From Paramagnetospirillum caucaseum (GTDB lineage: Bacteria; Pseudomonadota; Alphaproteobacteria; Rhodospirillales; Magnetospirillaceae), in assembly GCF_000342045.1 (NCBI RefSeq), contig NZ_AONQ01000001.1, forward strand, positions 1 to 64,000: a stretch of 64,000 bases of DNA, in the 5' to 3' direction. Of this stretch, positions 16,771 through 24,248 are shown in pieces. The notes under the pieces were generated by a model. That model was not told where the DNA came from and searched no databases. It saw nothing but the letters and a program-made list of their open reading frames with translations. Position 1 is the first letter of the stretch; the number at the start of each line of letters is the position of its first letter. Both the position numbers and the translations under genes were made by a program.

Positions 16771-18282
16771 CTACTCTTCGTCTGTGGCCTTAACTCGGCG
16801 CTTAATTGAGACGGCAATTAATTTACCCCCCATCTTAAACCCTCCCTTGAGTAACATCATGATTATATCATCCTTGTTTTCGAGCCAAAAACACGGTTCC
16901 AGCTTAAGATACCTCGAATCATCACTATCCGCAGTCGTAACCGAATACAGTCCCTTTACACTCTCCTCCAATACCGCCTTAACCTCATGCGGGTTTACAT
17001 GCTCGCTCCATTCCAGTTGGACCCATTTCTTTTTTTGTATTTTCGGAGAACCCTTAATATAACCTTTAACCAGATTAATTTGGTCAAAATAATACCGTCT
17101 TTTGGCGATATCATTTTCCTCCCGCATCAGAAATACTAATTTATCAATTACCGCGTGGCACCGGGCGGCATTGAACCAATTGACATGATTAGTAATCGGG
17201 TAATCATGTCCAAACCAATTACTATCAATGACAGAGGCTGGTACATGCACCATCTTACTGGCCATATCCTTTATTATATAACATCCATTTACAGCCTCGC
17301 CATATGGGCCTGTAGTGGTGGTGATTACCTCTACCGCTGGCTCTGGCTCGGGGCTATGGATAATCAATATAGGCCCTACAGTGGGAGCGGATACGATGGG
17401 GTTGGATTGCGCTTTGCGCGCACGCATCGTCACCCACGCCTTGTGGGCGGCTGCAACCCTCTTGGGGTCTTTTCCCCCGCCCGGTGGGGATGTAGGGGGG
17501 ACAGGAGCTATAGGCCCCTGTAGGCCCGGCAATTGATGCCACTCCACACCATCAATGGTGGGGGGATACTCAACATCCTTCTTGGGGTGCGCCGCACTCC
17601 ACTGCTTCATAAAAAACGGCACCCCATACTTTTGGCATTGGCGCAGGATGGCCTCGGCCCACTCCCGTTGCATCGGGCGGTGTTTGGCCCCCGATTCACC
17701 CCCCACAATGACCCATTGCAGTGTGCCATCAGCCAGCCATGGGGTTAGGTCCACCGGCTCTAATAGCGGCTCGACCGATACAAATCTAACGGCGGCTTTG
17801 ACCCGCCGCAAATCGTCAAGTCTATGATATGACTTAGGGGTGCCACAAGTAGTACCCATCCAAACATTGGCGGGCACATCTAATGTTTGACTCATATCGG
17901 CCATTCGGTCAGACCGTTTTGAGCAAATCAAAAAATTTGTGCCTTTGTTATTTGACTTAATGGCGTCAAATAACTGTATTATAGTGCCATCGTCAACCCC
18001 GGAATGGAATGTATCAGACATTGAGTTCACGAATAGGCGGTCAGACCTAACAGTTTTAATCTTATCAATCTCTTTATCGACAATTCCAATTTTTCCGGTG
18101 GGGTGGACAACACCATTAACCTTATGTGTCGTCCCCGCATATCCTGGGGTGCCCATGGCTTGATGCCGATGCGCCCAGTTAGTCATATAGCAATTTGCAC
18201 ATTCTGGGCCAATTTTTGAGCAGCCCTTAAACGGATTACTTGTGCCTGTGGCCCATGCTATCCCTGTCGTCATGTTTACCAT
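16771..18282 (-). CDS. DUF5131 (phage Gp37/Gp68-like) protein with a C-terminal extension
   Basis: 503 residues. The first 245 match DUF5131: TGIAWATGTSNPFKGCSKIGPECANCYM with three Cys (C-x7-C-x2-C), RSDRLFVNSMSDTFH, FLICSKRSDRM, NVWMGTT, VSVEPLLEPVDL, WVIVGGESG and PFFMKQW. The Cys cluster suggests Fe-S or metal binding, and the family occurs in phages and mobile elements, often with a three-Cys-motif partner (TcmP) that is absent here. A Pro-rich linker leads to about 170 A/T-rich, charged residues of unknown type ending ISIKRRVKATDEE-like. Start chosen at ATG 18282 after GAGAGGG. Confidence 0.8.
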   Translation of the reverse strand: MVNMTTGIAWATGTSNPFKGCSKIGPECANCYMTNWAHRHQAMGTPGYAGTTHKVNGVVHPTGKIGIVDKEIDKIKTVRSDRLFVNSMSDTFHSGVDDGTIIQLFDAIKSNNKGTNFLICSKRSDRMADMSQTLDVPANVWMGTTCGTPKSYHRLDDLRRVKAAVRFVSVEPLLEPVDLTPWLADGTLQWVIVGGESGAKHRPMQREWAEAILRQCQKYGVPFFMKQWSAAHPKKDVEYPPTIDGVEWHQLPGLQGPIAPVPPTSPPGGGKDPKRVAAAHKAWVTMRARKAQSNPIVSAPTVGPILIIHSPEPEPAVEVITTTTGPYGEAVNGCYIIKDMASKMVHVPASVIDSNWFGHDYPITNHVNWFNAARCHAVIDKLVFLMREENDIAKRRYYFDQINLVKGYIKGSPKIQKKKWVQLEWSEHVNPHEVKAVLEESVKGLYSVTTADSDDSRYLKLEPCFWLENKDDIIMMLLKGGFKMGGKLIAVSIKRRVKATDEE

Positions 18283-18362
18283 AATGATGCCCTCTCATTT
18301 AAAACAACTCACAAATGGCATCACTACTTTGCTCGGATTTTCCCATTGTTTTGTGGTACTTA

Positions 18363-18668
18363 TTAATAAGCGTGAGCGCTATGTGATGCCTGCTCATATA
18401 TATTCTTGATATCCATACCGCCATTTGTCCACATTATTTTTGTAGTATAGATTTTGCCAGAATGAGTAATGAAAATCATTACTGCTATTCTTACATGGTT
18501 ATCACCCGATAACCATGTATAGATTGAACTCACAACATACCTCATACATATACGCATATGCCCTATGGCAGTACCTGTTTTGTTCCATCTGGGCCGATAG
18601 TTATGTATAGTTTGACCCTTGATGTATAACCCTCCAACCACCACGGCGCGGACCAGTAACGGATTCAT
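18363..18668 (-). CDS. Doubtful hypothetical protein
   Basis: 101-codon frame ending DIKNIYEQASHSAHAY. The second half (DNHVRIAVMIFITHSGKIYTTKIMWTNGG) looks protein-like, but no clear ribosome binding site precedes the ATG. A competing 43-codon frame on the same strand at 18601-18732 (MAGPGMGGRIYGTVKGQYW) is also plausible, so the true start or a frameshift in this region is unresolved. Confidence 0.3.
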   Translation of the reverse strand: MNPLLVRAVVVGGLYIKGQTIHNYRPRWNKTGTAIGHMRICMRYVVSSIYTWLSGDNHVRIAVMIFITHSGKIYTTKIMWTNGGMDIKNIYEQASHSAHAY

Positions 18669-18732
18669 CTACCGTCCAGTATTGGCCCTTTACGGTCCCG
18701 TATATCCGCCCACCCATCCCAGGACCAGCCAT

Positions 18733-18981
18733 CATTACCTATTTTTTGGAGTAATGCAGGTTTTTGCAAAATTCGCCTTTACCATTGCCCATAATAAAGA
18801 CGAATTATGTAATTAATAAGCACCGTAACCAATACGCTATCGGTCAAAGACGCCTTAAAACAATACGTTAAAATCACTCTATACTACACTTTGTACTGTC
18901 AATACTTCATTTTGTCAAAATTGACCGGCGCGAAATATTATGGCAACCTCTGCCCATCGACAACACCAGGGGTAATTAACC
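18733..18981. other. Intergenic, A/T-rich, no gene recognised
   Basis: Low-complexity A/T-rich bases between the doubtful minus-strand frame and the small plus-strand gene. TACACTTTGTACTGTCAATACTTCATTTTG near 18885-18915 could hold a promoter for the 18982-19390 genes. Confidence 0.3.
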
Positions 18982-19155
18982 ATGACTACCTATCAGGATA
19001 TGCGCCAAAATCTGACCGACAACATGTCGCTTGAGGACGTTAAGGCGTACGCACTTAACTACCTCGACATAATCGAGCAAGTTTTTGCAATCCTCGCCGA
19101 CACCACCGCCCGTAACCGGGCTGCATTGGACGAATATAACGAGGCCATGACCTAA
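18982..19155 (+). CDS. Small helical protein (57 aa) upstream of an excisionase-like gene
   Basis: Reads MTTYQDMRQNLTDNMSLEDV and on through YALNYLDIIEQVFAIL to NEAMT, almost all predicted helix. AGGGGTAATTAACC precedes the ATG. Ends 19 bases before the HTH gene, so the two are likely co-transcribed and may act together in element control. Confidence 0.55.
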   Translation: MTTYQDMRQNLTDNMSLEDVKAYALNYLDIIEQVFAILADTTARNRAALDEYNEAMT

Positions 19156-19174
19156 CCTAATATCGGGGATAGCC

Positions 19175-19390
19175 ATGGACAAGGTTTGGCTCACCAGTAA
19201 GGAGGCGGCTGCATATACGGGGGTGGCCGTAGGCACCTTATATAACCGTCACACGCTAGGCCAGCCCCCCAAGGCCCAAAAAATTGGCAACCGACTCCGG
19301 TACCATGTCAGCGAGTTGGACCGGTGGATAACCTCCAACGATAACCACCCACCCCCACCAGCAAAACGAGGGCGAAAACCGATATATTAG
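19175..19390 (+). CDS. Excisionase-like HTH protein (AlpA/Xis type)
   Basis: 71 residues. LTSKEAAAYTGVAVGTLYNRH is a MerR-like winged helix-turn-helix, followed by GNRLRYHVSELDRWI, the classic pattern of Xis/AlpA/plasmid HTH_17 proteins. The tail is Pro-rich then basic (PPPPAKRGRKPIY). Such proteins act as excision directionality factors or repressors of integrated elements. It is the last island gene before a terminator and the nir locus, where an excisionase would be expected. No integrase gene is visible next to it. Confidence 0.8.
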   Translation: MDKVWLTSKEAAAYTGVAVGTLYNRHTLGQPPKAQKIGNRLRYHVSELDRWITSNDNHPPPPAKRGRKPIY

Positions 19391-19404
19391 CACTCGTTAA
19401 AACA

Positions 19405-19427
19405 CCCCGCCTTGAGCGGGGTTTTTT
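19405..19427 (+). terminator. Rho-independent terminator
   Basis: CCCCGC-cttga-GCGGGG followed by TTTTTT, 15 bases after the HTH gene stop. Ends the last island transcript. Confidence 0.9.
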
Positions 19428-19470
19428 ATGGCTTCGTTCTAATTAAGTTCACGAATTCCGGTAACCATGC

Positions 19471-19527
19471 GGTAACTCAAAATCGTGAAAGTGCATGATA
19501 ACTCATGAAAGCGAGTGAAGATAACTC
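19471..19527. repeat. Directly repeated RTAACTC sites at the island edge
   Basis: GGTAACTC (19471-19478), GATAACTC (19497-19504) and GATAACTC (19520-19527) recur at 26- and 23-base intervals, with related GTGAAAGTG and GCGAGTGAAG between them. They lie between the excisionase-like gene and nirN, where arm-type sites for an integrase or Xis would be expected. Function is inference. Confidence 0.45.
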
Positions 19528-19584
19528 TACCGTGTGTTGCAATAGCATTTTATCAAGCTATTGATTTATATGGTATTTTTTGCC

Positions 19585-21222
19585 TCAGTGGCTGGTTCCG
19601 CTAGAATAGTTGATTTTATTGAAGACGTTGTACTTGCCCACCGGCCGCTTCATGGGCATGCGGGCGACCACCTCGAAGCGCTCGGCGTCGAAGACGATCA
19701 GTTCGCCGTCGGCCTCCATCACCGAGATCAGCACATGCTTGCCCGAGCGGTCGAACTCGGCATGCGCCGTGGTGCGGCCCGGCGCCGGGCGCAGCGTCCT
19801 GGCGATCTCCATGGCATTGAGATCGATGATCTGGATGGCGTCCTTCTCCTTGCCCATGGAGACGTCGATCCAGGCATAGCCGGTGTTTTCGTGGCTGCGC
19901 ATGAAGAAGCCGGGACCCAGCGTCGGGATGCGCTTGACCGTCTTCCAGGTCTCCATGTCGATGATGCTGATCACCGCCTCCTTCAGGTGCGGCGTCGCCA
20001 TGTAGTCGCGGCCGTCCTTCCTGAAGATGATGCCCGAGCCCAGATGCGGCATGCCGGGCAGATCGATCTCGGCGATCTTGCGCTTGATGTCCAGATCGAC
20101 CACCAGCCCCTTCTTGCCGTCGCGCGACGCCCCCATCACCCGCTCGTAGGTGCGGTCGAAGAAGAAGTCGTCCAGGTAGTCGGGGGTGCGGATGCGGATG
20201 GCCTGGAAGCGGCCGCCGGGGCTGATGCCTTCCTCCAGGCCCTTCTCGTAGGAATGGACGAAGCCGTTCATCACCGGCCCGGCGTCGTCGGCGTAGGGAA
20301 TCTCCCAGACCTCCAGGATATCCTTCAGCGCCACCACGAAACTGGACCTGGGCGGCGCGGTATAGACCGCCGAAACCCGCGAGGTGGCCTTCTCGTCGCC
20401 CACCACCGGAATCACCTGGAGCGGCGACAGGTCGCGGGCGTCCAGCGCCACCAGGGTGTGGGGCAGCATGTTGCCGACCATCAGGAAGCGCCCGTCGTGG
20501 GAGACGGCGACGTTGCGGGTGTTCACCCCGGCCCGGATCTCGGCGACGATCTGCAGGGTATAGAGGTCGTACTTGGTGATCCAGCCGTCGCGCGACGCCA
20601 GATAGACGAAGCGGCCGTCGGGCGAATACTTGGCGCCGCCGTGCAGGGCGAAGCGGCTGGCGAAGCGGGCCAGCGGCTTGAACGAATCGCCGTCCAGGAT
20701 GGTGACGTGATGGTCGCCGGTCTCCACCACCGTGAACAGGTTCAAGGGGTCGGTGGTCCATTGCGGCCGGGCCGGCAGGCCGGCGGGATCGACGCTGACC
20801 ACGTGCGACGCCTTGATCTCCGCCATGCCCCAGGACGGCACCGCCGCCAGCGGGGTGTAGACGTATTCGGCCAGCACCTTGATCTGCTCCGGCGACAGCT
20901 TGTCGGCATGGCCGGGCATCTGGGTGGCGTCGCGCCCCTGGGCGATGACCTTCTCGGCCTCGGCCTTCCTGAGACGGCCGAGATTCTCGGGCAGCAGGGC
21001 CGGGCCGATGGCGCCCAGACGGTCGCCACCGTGGCAGGCGGCGCAATGCTCGGCGTAGAGACGGGTGGCATCTTCGGCCGCCAGGGTGGGGGCGGCGAGA
21101 ATTGTCATCCCGACGACCATCGGAAGGAGGGATCCCATCCTGGCGCGCCTAAGCAAAGCTCGCACGACGGAGCAGGCGGAGATCCCTCGCTGCGCTCGGG
21201 ATGACAGGTCGGAAATGCTCAT
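19585..21222 (-). CDS. nirN: NirN, periplasmic cytochrome c / heme d1 protein (last step of heme d1 synthesis)
   Basis: Cytochrome cd1-like protein; NirN dehydrogenates dihydro-heme d1 in the periplasm. Heme c motif CAACH near the mature N-terminus, then a YVxTPL helix and an eight-bladed d1-type propeller with HVTILDGDSFK, DGRFVYLASRDGWI, GVNTRNVAVSHDGR and TTAHAEFDRSGKH. The chosen ATG at 21222 overlaps the nirJ stop (ATGA) and has GAGGAG upstream, giving 545 residues. The first 35 or so residues come from a palindromic repeat; the signal peptide hydrophobic part (MGSLLPMVVGMTILAAPTLAA) is partly encoded by the repeat end. A start at 21138 or 21120 is an alternative. Confidence 0.9.
   Translation of the reverse strand: MSISDLSSRAQRGISACSVVRALLRRARMGSLLPMVVGMTILAAPTLAAEDATRLYAEHCAACHGGDRLGAIGPALLPENLGRLRKAEAEKVIAQGRDATQMPGHADKLSPEQIKVLAEYVYTPLAAVPSWGMAEIKASHVVSVDPAGLPARPQWTTDPLNLFTVVETGDHHVTILDGDSFKPLARFASRFALHGGAKYSPDGRFVYLASRDGWITKYDLYTLQIVAEIRAGVNTRNVAVSHDGRFLMVGNMLPHTLVALDARDLSPLQVIPVVGDEKATSRVSAVYTAPPRSSFVVALKDILEVWEIPYADDAGPVMNGFVHSYEKGLEEGISPGGRFQAIRIRTPDYLDDFFFDRTYERVMGASRDGKKGLVVDLDIKRKIAEIDLPGMPHLGSGIIFRKDGRDYMATPHLKEAVISIIDMETWKTVKRIPTLGPGFFMRSHENTGYAWIDVSMGKEKDAIQIIDLNAMEIARTLRPAPGRTTAHAEFDRSGKHVLISVMEADGELIVFDAERFEVVARMPMKRPVGKYNVFNKINYSSGTSH
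21103..21206. repeat. Palindromic repeat element inside the 5' end of nirN
   Basis: Bounded by perfect 11-base inverted ends, TGTCATCCCGA (21103-21113) and TCGGGATGACA (21196-21206), with the internal hairpin CCCTCGCTGCGCTCGGG. Its minus-strand translation begins SSRAQRGIS, a signature of short repeats scattered through alphaproteobacterial genomes. It reads in frame within nirN and supplies part of the signal peptide region. Confidence 0.75.
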
Positions 21223-22361
21223 GCCAGTCCGATCTCCTCGTCGCTCAAGTAGCATCCCGGGTCTTCCGCCCAGGCGTTGCCGGTGACCCGCTGGGCCCGC
21301 ACCCGGGTGTTGCCGTTACACATGTCGAGATGGGCGCAGGCCTTGCAGCGCCCCTCCACCGGCCGGGGCCGCGCCTTCAGCCCGGCCATCAGCGCGTCCG
21401 AGGTATCGGGCCAGATGGCGGAGAACTGCCGGTCGCGCACGTTGCCCAGATTGTGGTTCCACCACATGGTGTCAGGGTGGACCTCGCCCAGATTGTCGAT
21501 ATTGGCGACGTTGATGCCCGACGCGTTGCCGCCCCACTGCACCAGCTTGGCGGCGATGTGTCCGGCCTTGTCCGGGTGGTTGCGCCGGACCCAGGACAGG
21601 AAATAGGGACCGTCGGCGTCGTTGTTGCCGCTGACGAACTCCCGCTCGCGCCCGGCCGAGGCATGAGCCCAGGCGGTGTCGAACAGATAGTCCATGGCGT
21701 TGCGCGTCACCTGGATGGTGGCGTCGTCCAGACGGTTCTTGTTGCCGCGCCCGGCGTAGTTCAGGTGCGAGAAGTAGAACTTGGCCACCCCCTCGCTCTC
21801 CATCAGGTCAACCACCTGGGGCAGTTCGGCGGCGTTGTCCATGGTCATGGTGAAGCGCAGGCCGACCTTGACGCCCCTCTTCACGCAACGGCGGATGCCG
21901 CCCATGGATTCGGCGAAGGCCCCCTGGCGCGCCCGGAAGCGGTCATGGGTGGCATCGATGCCGTCGATGCTGATGCCGACGTAATTGAAGCCGATCTCGG
22001 CGATACGGTCGGCGACCCTGTCGTCGATCAGGGTGCCGTTGGAGGACAGCGCGGTATAGAACCCCATCTCCTTGGCGCGGATGGCGATGTCGAAGATGTC
22101 GGGACGCAGCAGGGGCTCGCCGCCCGACAGGATCAGCACCGGCACGCGGAAGGACTTCAGATCCCGCATCACGCCGAACACCTCGTCGGTGGACAATTCG
22201 CCGGCGAAATCCTTGTCGGCCGAGATGGAATAGCAGTGCTTGCAGGTCAGGTTGCAGCGGCGGATCAGGTTCCAGATGACCACCGGTCCCGGCGGATCGC
22301 GGCGCGGCCCCACGGCGGACGGGGCGACAAGCTCGTGCATGAACTGGGAAACGCGGAACAA
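21219..22361 (-). CDS. nirJ: NirJ, radical SAM heme d1 biosynthesis protein
   Basis: 380 residues. Radical SAM motif CNLTCKHC near residues 36-43, GGEP at about 80, and a C-terminal SPASM-type region with CKACAHLDMCNG and a later Cys in DPGC for a second Fe-S cluster. NirJ replaces propionate side chains of didecarboxysiroheme with oxo groups on the heme d1 pathway. Lies 9 bases after nirH and shares ATGA with nirN. Cytoplasmic. Confidence 0.93.
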   Translation of the reverse strand: MFRVSQFMHELVAPSAVGPRRDPPGPVVIWNLIRRCNLTCKHCYSISADKDFAGELSTDEVFGVMRDLKSFRVPVLILSGGEPLLRPDIFDIAIRAKEMGFYTALSSNGTLIDDRVADRIAEIGFNYVGISIDGIDATHDRFRARQGAFAESMGGIRRCVKRGVKVGLRFTMTMDNAAELPQVVDLMESEGVAKFYFSHLNYAGRGNKNRLDDATIQVTRNAMDYLFDTAWAHASAGREREFVSGNNDADGPYFLSWVRRNHPDKAGHIAAKLVQWGGNASGINVANIDNLGEVHPDTMWWNHNLGNVRDRQFSAIWPDTSDALMAGLKARPRPVEGRCKACAHLDMCNGNTRVRAQRVTGNAWAEDPGCYLSDEEIGLA

Positions 22362-22370
22362 GGCGAACTC

Positions 22371-22850
22371 CTACAGACGAAGGCCCGTCTTCTTGAGGAT
22401 GCGCGACGAGAACAGCACCAGATGGCCGCGCGACAGCGGCCCCAGCGCATCGGCGACGCGCTGGACCAGGGCATCGGCATCGGCCTTTTCCTTGGCGTGG
22501 ATCATGGCGAACAGGGAATAGGGCCAGTCGGGCAGATGGCGCGGCCGGTGATAGCAATGGCTGACGAACTCCAGCTCGCCCACCCGCCGCCCGGCCTCGG
22601 CAATATCCTGGTCGGCCACGTCCCACACGGTCATGCCGTTGAACTTGTAGCCCAGCGCGTAATGATTGGGCACCACCCCGATGCGGCGGATGACGCCCTC
22701 GTGCAGCATGCGCTCCATGCGGTTCATCACGTCCTCGGCGGAGGTGCCCACCTGGCGCGCCACCTCGTGATAGGGCTTGTCCACCAGCGGCAGCCCGTCC
22801 TGGGTGGCGACCACGATGGCGCGGTCGATGGGATCGAGGGGGGTGGTCAT
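22371..22850 (-). CDS. nirH: NirH, siroheme decarboxylase subunit (Lrp/AsnC-like)
   Basis: 159 residues. N-terminal winged helix (PYHEVARQVGTSAEDVMNRMERMLHEGVIRRIG) and an RAM-like domain with the family segments CYHRPRHLPDWPYSLFAMIHAK and LFSSRILKKTGLRL. Overlaps the nirG stop by 4 bases. Similar in length and motifs to NirL, so it would be the AhbB-like partner of NirG. The four DLGH proteins decarboxylate siroheme to didecarboxysiroheme. Confidence 0.88.
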   Translation of the reverse strand: MTTPLDPIDRAIVVATQDGLPLVDKPYHEVARQVGTSAEDVMNRMERMLHEGVIRRIGVVPNHYALGYKFNGMTVWDVADQDIAEAGRRVGELEFVSHCYHRPRHLPDWPYSLFAMIHAKEKADADALVQRVADALGPLSRGHLVLFSSRILKKTGLRL

Positions 22851-23290
22851 GCCTCAAACCTCAGTCCCACGTAGAACTCCTGGATCTTCGGCATATCGTG
22901 AACTTCGACCCCGGTCCTGGCCTCGATCTCGGCCAGCACCTCGGCCTTGCGGCCCGGCTTTTCCGTGGCGACCACGAACCACATGTTCAGCGCGTGCTCG
23001 CGGGCGTAATTGTGCGCCACCTCGGGGTAGGAATTGACCAGTTCGGCCACCTCGTCGAAGCGCTCGGCCGGCACCTTCATGGCCGACAGGGTCAGTTCGC
23101 CCCCCATCCTCTCGGCGTGCCACATGGGGCCGAAGCGCGAGATGATGCCGTCTTCCTTCAGCTTGCGGATACGGGCCATCAACTGCGTCCCGGTCAGGCC
23201 CAAGGGTTCGGCGATGGCCCCGAACGGCTGGTCGCAGATGGGGAAGCCACCCTGCAGGGAATTGATGATGGCGCGGTCGATGTCGTCCAT
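22847..23290 (-). CDS. nirG: NirG, siroheme decarboxylase subunit (Lrp/AsnC-like)
   Basis: 147 residues starting MDDIDRAIINSLQGGFPICD. Winged helix followed by FDEVAELVNSYPEVAHNYAREHALNMWFVVA, the AhbA/NirD-type pattern with the His-N-Tyr-x-R-E-H segment used in siroheme decarboxylation. Ends EFYVGLRFEA. Pairs with NirH by gene order. Its start is 9 bases after the nirL stop. Confidence 0.88.
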   Translation of the reverse strand: MDDIDRAIINSLQGGFPICDQPFGAIAEPLGLTGTQLMARIRKLKEDGIISRFGPMWHAERMGGELTLSAMKVPAERFDEVAELVNSYPEVAHNYAREHALNMWFVVATEKPGRKAEVLAEIEARTGVEVHDMPKIQEFYVGLRFEA

Positions 23291-23299
23291 GGCCCGCTC

Positions 23300-23806
23300 C
23301 TATTCCGCCGCCGCCGCCCGGGGGATGGGGCGGCCGTAGCGCGCCCCGGTCTGCTTGAACCGCCGGGTGGAAAACAGCACCGCATGGGGATAGGCGCCCA
23401 GGTCGAAGCGCCGCACCAGCCCCGCCACGATCTCCTCCACCGCCGCCCGGTCGCGGCCGTGGATCATGCAGAACAGGTTGTAGGGCCAGTCGGGCAGGCG
23501 GGGCGGCCGGCGATAGCACAAGGTCACCTCGGGCGCGTCGCCGAGGCGGCGGCCCACCTCGCTGACCACCGCGTCGGGGATGCTCCACACCGACATGGCG
23601 TTGGCCTTGAAGCCCAACTCGTGGTGGCGGACGATGATGCCGAAGCGGCGGATGACGCCTCCGTCGCGCATGGCCTGGATGCGTCCGATCACCTCGGCCT
23701 CGTCCATGCCCAGTTGCGCCCCCACCGCCCGGTAGGGATGGGAAACCAGGGGCAGGCCCTCGGCCAGGGCCGAAACCAGGGCGTGATCGCGGTCGCTCAG
23801 CTCCAT
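23300..23806 (-). CDS. nirL: NirL, siroheme decarboxylase subunit (Lrp/AsnC-like)
   Basis: 168 residues starting MELSDRDHALVSALAEGLPL. Winged helix, then FGIIVRHHELGFKANAMSVW, CYRRPPRLPDWPYNLFCMIHGRD and LFSTRRFKQTGARY, the AhbB-like pattern shared with NirH. A short Ala-rich tail follows (RAAAAE). Its start overlaps the nirD stop by 10 bases. Product partner is expected to be NirD. Confidence 0.88.
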   Translation of the reverse strand: MELSDRDHALVSALAEGLPLVSHPYRAVGAQLGMDEAEVIGRIQAMRDGGVIRRFGIIVRHHELGFKANAMSVWSIPDAVVSEVGRRLGDAPEVTLCYRRPPRLPDWPYNLFCMIHGRDRAAVEEIVAGLVRRFDLGAYPHAVLFSTRRFKQTGARYGRPIPRAAAAE

Positions 23807-24246
23807 TTGAGGTCGAATCCCAGGTCGATGTGAAAATGCTCGAGCAGCGGCAGGTCGAGGACCTCGATCCCGGCGCTTTGGGAAATCTCGGCCAGCACCT
23901 CGGCCACCCGCGCCTTGGACGGCGCGGTCACCACGAACCACAGGTTCAGGCGGTGCTCGCGCTGGTAATTGTGGTTGACCTCGGGGAAGGCGTTGACCAG
24001 ATCGGCCACCTCTTCCAGGCGGTGGTCCGGCACCGCCATGGCCGCCAGGGTCGAGCCGCCCACCGTGTGGGGACGGAACACCGCGCCGACCCGGCTGACG
24101 GAGCCGCCGCGGGTCAGGCGCGCCAACCGGTCCATCACCTCGTCCTCGTCCAGCCCCAGACGCTCGCCCAGCACGGCATAGGGCCGGGATTCCAGCGGGA
24201 AGTCCTGCTGGAACTCGTTCAGTAGCCTCTGGTCGAGGTGATCCAT
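23797..24246 (-). CDS. nirD: NirD, siroheme decarboxylase subunit (Lrp/AsnC-like)
   Basis: 149 residues starting MDHLDQRLLNEFQQDFPLES. Winged helix (LGERLGLDEDEVMDRLARLTRGGSVSRVG), then LEEVADLVNAFPEVNHNYQREHRLNLWFVV, closely matching NirG. Two bases separate it from the nirF stop. A longer upstream frame exists but is the shadow of nirF; the ATG at 24246 fits the family length. Confidence 0.88.
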   Translation of the reverse strand: MDHLDQRLLNEFQQDFPLESRPYAVLGERLGLDEDEVMDRLARLTRGGSVSRVGAVFRPHTVGGSTLAAMAVPDHRLEEVADLVNAFPEVNHNYQREHRLNLWFVVTAPSKARVAEVLAEISQSAGIEVLDLPLLEHFHIDLGFDLKWS

Positions 24247-24248
24247 GC

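Noticed and set aside
19428-19584. tRNA gene at the island edge as integration target
   Set aside because: No cloverleaf-forming sequence or CCA end could be recognised in this interval.
19561-21204. Long plus-strand frame across nirN (about 547 codons)
   Set aside because: Shadow of nirN on the opposite strand; composition is His/Gly/Asp-rich without domain motifs, an effect of high GC third positions.
21201-22874. Long plus-strand frame across nirJ and nirH
   Set aside because: Antisense to a radical SAM gene with clear motifs; no ribosome binding site or family.
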